Source of the DNA: CAZJKO01 sp964546995
GTDB taxonomy: Bacteria; Bacillota_I; Bacilli_A; RF39; UBA660
Direction of reading: 5' to 3'
NCBI GenBank assembly: GCA_964546995.1
Contig: CAZJKO010000041.1
Location: 1-9,263, forward strand
DNA: 9,263 nt
Shown piece after piece: positions 5,703-9,263 of the stretch (position 1 is its first letter; every line of letters starts with the position of its first letter). The notes under the pieces were generated by a model that was not told the origin of the DNA, made no database searches, and was given only the letters and a program-made list of their open reading frames with translations. Both the position numbers and the translations under genes were made by a program.

Positions 5703-6545
5703 TTATTTCAATTTAGTCACAAATGATATCTTTCCTAGATGAAAAAATTCTAACACTTTTTTGAACAACGACTTTTTCTTTTCTTTTACTTCGACATAGA
5801 CAGGAATGGTTTTGATGACTTCATCTGAAAGTGATACGACAACTTCTCCTACTTCTTCTTCATTTTTATAGTTTTCTAACTTTTCTAGTTTTACAACTGT
5901 TTTTACCTTTTCTAGTTCTGTTTCTTTTAGGGGATAAGAAAACGATTCCTTAATATAGATTTTATCTTTGTAAAAGTTTTGATCGACATAGAAATTGTTT
6001 TGATCGATAATTTTATACTTTTGAAAGGTGTTAAATCCGTATTCATACATATTGGTATGGGATACGTATTCGTTGGGATCATTCAGTGTTACAGCAGTTA
6101 GATTTAATCCTTCTTTGGCAGCAGTTGTCACTAGAGTTCTTCCTGCACTCGGCGTGTATCCTGTTTTTCCTCCTGTTGCAAATTCGTAGCTTTTTAATAG
6201 TTTATTACGGTTATACCAAAGATAGGTTTTGTCTTCTCCTTTGACAACATATTTGCTTGTTCCACTTATTTTTCGATATTCTTCTAACTTGTAAGCATAA
6301 CTAGAAAGTATGGCCATATCTCTTGCAGTAGAATAGTTTTGGGTCACTTCATCTAGTCCGTGTGAATTGCGGAAAATGGTATTTTTCATTCCGATTTCCT
6401 GGGCTTTATTGTTCATCATTTCAACAAACTTTTCTTCTGTTTTCCCAATGTAGGTAGCAATGACAATTGCAGCATCTCTGGCGTGTACAGAAAAGCAGCA
6501 AAAATTTATCAAAATTAAAAGTGTCATCTTTTGAATTAAACACAT
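5703..6545 (-). pseudogene. D-alanyl-D-alanine carboxypeptidase, 5'-truncated by integration
   Basis: This is the 3' part of a PBP5/DacF-type (peptidase S11) carboxypeptidase, which trims the terminal D-Ala of peptidoglycan stem peptides outside the membrane. The frame is 280 residues. From Asp24 it matches the family: DAAIVIATYIG, EKFVEMMNNKAQEIGMKNT, HGLDE, YSTARDMAIL and the KTG motif (GGKTGYTP, Lys127-Gly129). A PBP5 C-terminal domain (about 190-260) and a basic amphipathic tail follow. The SxxK nucleophile and the SxN motif normally just before DAA are gone. The first ~22 residues come from the mobile element in a different frame from its recombinase; they hold an ATG (6545), a hydrophobic stretch and V-H-A, resembling a signal peptide. 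No SD was seen. It cannot be an active carboxypeptidase by family knowledge, though a secreted fragment is conceivable. Confidence 0.88.
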
Positions 6546-8142
6546 TTAGTTTTGCATGAAGAATAACCTTTTGATCCGTTTCATCATCTTTAATTGACTC
6601 TACCCTTATATCTTCAAATATTAATTGTGCTATTTCTAAAATCTTTTCATCATCAGAAAATACTATATCATTGATTTTTTTCTTAAAATCATCAAAGTTT
6701 TTTTTACTTGATTCTTGACTTTGTTCTTCTTCAATTAATTTTCTTTTAGTTTCTTCTAATGTTTCTATTTGTTTGTCTAAATCATCTTTAAGAGAATTAT
6801 ATTCTTTTAAATCAATTTCTTTTCTCATTCGCATCATTATGAGTTCTTTTTTCTCATTATTAATTTTAAATGTTTTATCTTCTAATTGTTTTATTTCTCT
6901 CTTATAATCCTTTTTTGTTCTAATATCACTTATCATATTATTTATTTCACTAATTAAATCATCTTGACAAGTAAGCATCATTTTTAATATCTTTTTACAA
7001 ACTTCTACTAGTTCTTCATAATAGATAACAAGAGAATTGCACCCTTCGTTTTTTTTCTTTCCATGTATTCTATAATTATTACAAGCCCAGAACTTTCTTC
7101 TCCTGCTTCTATCTCCTTTACCTATTTGATAAGTTCCTCTTACAAATGTAGCACCATCATAATAACAATGCATTAATCCTGAAAAGGCAAACTTGTTATA
7201 CTTATTATTTTTATTAATTTGATCATGTTTTTTACTTCTTGCATCAAGTATTTCATTTGCCTTATCCCACAATTCTTCTGATACAATTGGTGGACAAGTT
7301 TCATTATCTTTATAAACTATCCACTCATCTCTTTTAAATCTTTTTCTTTTTCTATCGTGATAATCAACAGTAGTTTCTTTATGAGCACAAAAATATCCTT
7401 TATATTTTGGATTTCTAATTATGTTCTTTATTACACCACCTGCGATTGGTTTGCCTGAATAATTGCAAACTCCATATTCATCAAACAATTTAAAACCTAA
7501 CCTATGAACTCCTATGTTTTCAGATACATAGGTTTCAAATATTAATCTAATAGATTTAGCTTGTTCCTCATCTATTACTAACTTACCTTTATTTTTTGTA
7601 TAACCATAAATGTTATTACTACCTGGAACTATTCCTTTTTCAACACTTCTCTTATATCCAAATCTAATTCTTTCAGATAGTTTTCTAATTTCTTCTTGTG
7701 CAATACTAGACATAATAGTAAGTCTTAATTCAGAATCAGGTTGAAATGTATTGATATTATCACTTAAAAAGTGAACACCAACACCATTTGAAAGTAATTC
7801 TTGTGTATATTTAATACTATCCAAAGTATTTCTTGAAAATCTTGATATTTCTTTTGTTAATATCAAATCAAATTTTCTTTTTTTGGCATCATCTACCATC
7901 CGTAAGAAATCTTCTCTTTTTTTAACACTTGTACCACTAATACCTTCATCTACATAACCTTCTACAAAAGTCCAATTCTCTTGTTCTTTAATAAAATTGC
8001 TAAAATACATTACTTGATTTTCCAATGAGTTTAACTGTTCATATCTATCAGTAGATACTCTTGCATAAAATGTTACTCTTAAAGGTAAATCATAAATACT
8101 TTTACCTTGACTTAGCATATTTCTTATAGTATATAAATCCAC
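6421..8142 (-). CDS. Large serine recombinase (integrase of the element)
   Basis: This 573-residue site-specific recombinase integrates and excises the element. The resolvase domain (about 20-160) has the catalytic Ser30 in YARVSTD and the Arg-rich TKEISRFSRNTLDS. A recombinase domain (about 170-300) follows, then a zinc-ribbon-like region with Cys326, Asp329, Cys354 and Cys368 (the usual second Cys is Asp), a long coiled coil (about 400-490) and a final beta region. The longest frame opens at TTG 8157, but GTG 8142 is preferred because GGAGGTG lies six bases before it, while the TTG lies on the SD itself. It is 24 bases after the SHOCT-like gene, probably in the same operon. The last ~20 codons (from about 6487 to the TGA at 6421) are host carboxypeptidase DNA read in another frame, so the native C-terminus differs in the excised circle. 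Confidence 0.93.
   Translation of the reverse strand: MDLYTIRNMLSQGKSIYDLPLRVTFYARVSTDRYEQLNSLENQVMYFSNFIKEQENWTFVEGYVDEGISGTSVKKREDFLRMVDDAKKRKFDLILTKEISRFSRNTLDSIKYTQELLSNGVGVHFLSDNINTFQPDSELRLTIMSSIAQEEIRKLSERIRFGYKRSVEKGIVPGSNNIYGYTKNKGKLVIDEEQAKSIRLIFETYVSENIGVHRLGFKLFDEYGVCNYSGKPIAGGVIKNIIRNPKYKGYFCAHKETTVDYHDRKRKRFKRDEWIVYKDNETCPPIVSEELWDKANEILDARSKKHDQINKNNKYNKFAFSGLMHCYYDGATFVRGTYQIGKGDRSRRRKFWACNNYRIHGKKKNEGCNSLVIYYEELVEVCKKILKMMLTCQDDLISEINNMISDIRTKKDYKREIKQLEDKTFKINNEKKELIMMRMRKEIDLKEYNSLKDDLDKQIETLEETKRKLIEEEQSQESSKKNFDDFKKKINDIVFSDDEKILEIAQLIFEDIRVESIKDDETDQKVILHAKLNVFNSKDDTFNFDKFLLLFCTRQRCCNCHCYLHWENRRKVC
6474..6490. other. Attachment-site junction (host dac / element)
   Basis: Left of about 6476 the minus strand encodes conserved carboxypeptidase sequence (DAAIVIA...). 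Right of about 6490 it encodes the recombinase C-terminal domain and lacks the expected SxN-containing dac residues. The crossover must therefore lie within this short stretch. The exact core dinucleotide cannot be fixed without the other junction, which is not in the window. Integration lies within or next to the SxN catalytic motif. Confidence 0.75.
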
Positions 8143-8166
8143 ATAAATCACCTCCAATTTCTATAT

Positions 8167-8373
8167 TTATATTCTTATATCAACTTTCATTGGATAAGAA
8201 TATTTTTCTTTATCATTTTCTAATTGTTCTTGTAATTTTAAAATCTTTTCATCACACTTTGAAATTAATACTTCATACTCACTAATAGTAATCTCGTTTT
8301 TTTGATATAAATAATTTATTATCTTCTTTTGAACTTCTTTTTTTACTACTTCATAAGTAATATTGTCATCCAA
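8167..8373 (-). CDS. Small SHOCT-like protein upstream of the recombinase
   Basis: This 68-residue product is charged and helical. The stretch YLYQKNEITISEYEVLISKC (about 22-41) resembles a SHOCT motif (short helix, I/T-x-x-E-[YF], then helix), a small domain often found in proteins of mobile elements and membrane or regulatory proteins. Its function is unknown; a partner or regulator of the recombinase is a guess. The start is TTG 8373: GGAGGAG lies seven bases upstream, and the nearby ATG is out of frame. The gene is 24 bases before the recombinase, so the two are likely co-transcribed. A terminator-like hairpin sits in its leader. Confidence 0.65.
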   Translation of the reverse strand: MDDNITYEVVKKEVQKKIINYLYQKNEITISEYEVLISKCDEKILKLQEQLENDKEKYSYPMKVDIRI

Positions 8374-8375
8374 AG

Positions 8376-8388
8376 TAATTCTCCTCCT
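8376..8388 (-). promoter_or_regulatory. SD that decides the TTG start and pairs with the leader hairpin
   Basis: AGGAGGAG (8381-8388, minus) is a strong ribosome binding site seven bases before TTG 8373. The 11 bases GAGGAGAATTA on the minus strand (8376-8386) are exactly complementary to TAATTCTCCTC on the same strand at 8431-8441. A read-through transcript could therefore hide its own ribosome binding site. Confidence 0.55.
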
Positions 8389-8424
8389 GATTAAGTCTAT
8401 TAATTAAGTAAGAAAAAAATTAAT

Positions 8425-8459
8425 AAAAAAGAGGAGAATTATCCTACACAACTCTCCTC
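8425..8459 (-). terminator. Terminator-like hairpin in the recombinase-operon leader
   Basis: On the minus strand GAGGAGAGTT (8450-8459) pairs with AATTCTCCTC (8431-8440), one mismatch, around a nine-base loop. TTTTTT follows at 8430-8425. It would stop transcripts entering from the right, such as from the pseudogene at 8596, before the SHOCT-recombinase genes. The same arm can pair with the downstream ribosome binding site. Confidence 0.65.
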
Positions 8460-8549
8460 AAAAAATTATTAATTTTTCAAAGATCATTGTGCAGATAAAA
8501 AATTAATTATTCAACCTAGCACTACGAAGCATAACTTTTTATATAGTTT

Positions 8550-8578
8550 TAGCAATGCCTAACATTACTATTTTTTTT
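8550..8578 (+). terminator. Possible plus-strand terminator
   Basis: TAGCAATG (8550-8557) pairs with CATTACTA (8563-8570), one mismatch, around CCTAA. Eight T residues follow at 8571-8578. No plus-strand gene was found to its left within the element, so it may end an unrecognised small RNA or limit antisense transcription. Confidence 0.35.
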
Positions 8579-8595
8579 AATGTATGAAACATATT

Positions 8596-8859
8596 TTATA
8601 CTTTCTGATTTTGAATTAAAAGTGCAATATCAAACCCATTTGTTTTTGTATCAAAAGGTATTGAAACAATGTTGTTAGTAAAATATGTTTTATTATCATA
8701 TCTTATTATAACTTCACTAAACACATCTGATTTTTCATTATATTCAGGTTTTTCAAATTATGAATCAAGTTTTTTATCAACTTTATCATAATCAATACCC
8801 ATAATATTGCCATTATCTTCATAAGCATTTTCAGTAAATGTTAATTTGTTATAAAGCAT
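8596..8859 (-). pseudogene. Broken hypothetical gene with one in-frame stop
   Basis: One minus-strand frame runs from ATG 8859 to TAA 8596, interrupted by a single TAA at 8758-8760. The two parts read MLYNKLTFTENAYEDNG..., ending DKKLDS, then FEKPEYNEKSDVFSEVIIRYDNKTY (split here: FEKPEYNEKSDVF + SEVIIRYDNKTY), ending IALLIQNQKV. The sequence is protein-like on both sides and needs only one base change (for example from CAA, GAA or AAA) to join into an 87-residue product. The same frame stays open to about 8950, but that upstream part may be IS sequence, so the original N-terminus may be lost. No family recognised. It has no SD at the ATG. Confidence 0.5.
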
Positions 8860-8946
8860 TGCAAAGTATTGCAATAATAAAGTACAAGCATTTTGCGACA
8901 ACCTGTTGTTATACAATTGATGTGAAACAAATTGTATATAAAAAAA

Positions 8947-9003
8947 GACTTAAGTCGTATAATTGAGTTAACCATAAATACAATTAAAGAAAGGACTTAA
9001 GTC
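8947..9003. repeat. Two copies of the palindrome GACTTAAGTC
   Basis: The perfect 10-bp palindrome GACTTAAGTC occurs at 8947-8956 and 8994-9003, start to start 47 bases apart. The first abuts the TATAAT -10 (8958-8963). The second directly touches the transposase ATG at 9004. The placement suggests binding sites that control transposase expression or bind transposase. Confidence 0.6.
8958..8963 (+). promoter_or_regulatory. Predicted -10 of the transposase promoter
   Basis: TATAAT is a perfect consensus 41 bases before the transposase ATG. No good -35 lies at 17 bases; TTGTAT (8932-8937) is 20 bases away and forms part of a dyad. Flanking palindromes could modulate it. Confidence 0.5.
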
Positions 9004-9263
9004 ATGAAAAGTATATTACAAATTAATAAAAGATATCTACCCCATGAATTAAAAACTAGAATTTATGCAGTAGAAACTTATAGAAATGGTAATTCAATTG
9101 ATTATGTTTGTAGAAAATATCACATATCTAGAATCTCTCTGTGGAGATGGGATAAAAAGTATGATGGCACACCTGAATCTTTGGTGGATAAATCACATAG
9201 GCCAATCTCTAGACACCCAAATGCTCACACTGATGAAGAAATAAAATGGATAAAAGATTTAAT
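9004..9263 (+). CDS. DDE-type (IS3/IS481-like) transposase, N-terminal part
   Basis: The first 86 residues are visible; the frame continues past the window. They form a helix-turn-helix DNA-binding region: HELKTRIYAVETYRNGNSID, then YVCRKYHISRISLWRWDKKY. A linker rich in Ser, His and Pro (LVDKSHRPISRHPNAHTDEE) follows, as seen before the rve/DDE catalytic domain of IS3/IS481-like transposases that move IS elements by cut or copy. The catalytic DDE residues are outside the window. ATG 9004 is preceded by AAAGAAAGG at 9-10 bases and by a GACTTAAGTC palindrome that touches it. The family assignment between IS3 and IS481 is not firm. Confidence 0.75.
   Translation, partial: MKSILQINKRYLPHELKTRIYAVETYRNGNSIDYVCRKYHISRISLWRWDKKYDGTPESLVDKSHRPISRHPNAHTDEEIKWIKDL

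Larger units (their letters stand above)
6474..9263. mobile_element. Integrated serine-recombinase element, one end
   Basis: One end is set by the split dac gene. The element-encoded recombinase lies directly at that end with the SHOCT-like gene before it, the usual layout for phage, ICE or IME integration modules. The rest, with the missing 5' half of dac, should lie past 9263. No conjugation, replication or phage structural gene is visible, so its class is unknown. Its genes are distinctly AT-richer than the VanZ-RDD and carboxypeptidase genes by eye, and both use non-ATG starts. Confidence 0.8.
8885..9263 (+). mobile_element. Left end of an insertion sequence, cut by the window edge
   Basis: The plus-strand transposase gene starts at 9004, and its upstream ~110 bases are dense in dyads: ACAAC-CT-GTTGT (8898-8909), TATACAATT / AATTGTATA (8910-8918 and 8930-8938) and two GACTTAAGTC palindromes. 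This fits the terminal region of an IS inserted in the integrated element, possibly truncating the pseudogene at 8596-8859. The exact left end and any target duplication cannot be fixed because the right end is missing. Confidence 0.55.

Noticed and set aside
8596..8859. Alternative genetic code or recoded stop to explain the broken frame
   Set aside because: The stop is TAA, and TAA and TGA act as normal stops in all other genes here; a nonsense mutation is simpler.
8851..8880. TTGCAA-AGTA-TTGCAA direct/inverted repeat
   Set aside because: Short and self-palindromic in AT-rich DNA, within the likely broken coding frame; no evidence of function.

Overview
The window is AT-rich with strong GGAGG-type ribosome binding sites, extended -10 promoters and short intrinsic terminators. 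This suggests a low-GC Gram-positive bacterium (Bacillota). TGA is used as a stop (VanZ-RDD, XRE and recombinase genes), so the code is the standard bacterial one. No rRNA, tRNA or CRISPR array was seen. The genus cannot be told from the sequence.

Layout. (1) 1-285 is non-coding and holds a possible small structured RNA on the + strand (about 88-194) and a dyad at 208-227. (2) 286-1798, minus strand, is an overlapping two-gene operon: a small protein resembling nucleoside 2-deoxyribosyltransferases, then an HD-domain metal-dependent hydrolase. (3) 1911-2321, plus strand, is a 136-residue protein of unknown function, divergent from that operon. It ends at a perfect bidirectional terminator shared with the convergent operon. 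(4) 2354-3864, minus strand, is an XRE regulator with a membrane tail, translationally coupled to a membrane-anchored DUF4097 (LiaG-like) repeat protein. (5) 3971-5653, minus strand, holds a four-helix membrane protein of unknown function and a VanZ-RDD fusion. Regions 3-5 read as ordinary chromosomal cell-envelope and regulatory genes. (6) 5703-6545 is the 3' part of a D-alanyl-D-alanine carboxypeptidase (PBP5/DacF type). It is cut exactly at its second catalytic motif (SxN). (7) From about 6480 to the right edge lies an integrated mobile element. It holds a large serine recombinase whose last ~20 codons are host dac DNA, a small SHOCT-like protein upstream of it, a leader with a terminator-like hairpin, a pseudogene broken by a nonsense codon, and the start of an IS with a DDE-type transposase on the + strand.

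The main story is the junction at about 6474-6490. A serine-recombinase element has integrated into a penicillin-binding-protein gene. The recombinase now ends in host sequence. In another frame, its 3' end gives the truncated carboxypeptidase a new ATG and a signal-peptide-like N-terminus. The missing 5' half of dac, with the SxxK nucleophile, should lie beyond the right edge. Whether the disruption is permanent or reversible by excision cannot be seen here. A second point is the leader of the SHOCT-recombinase operon: one arm of its terminator hairpin is perfectly complementary over 11 nt to the ribosome binding site of the operon's first gene.
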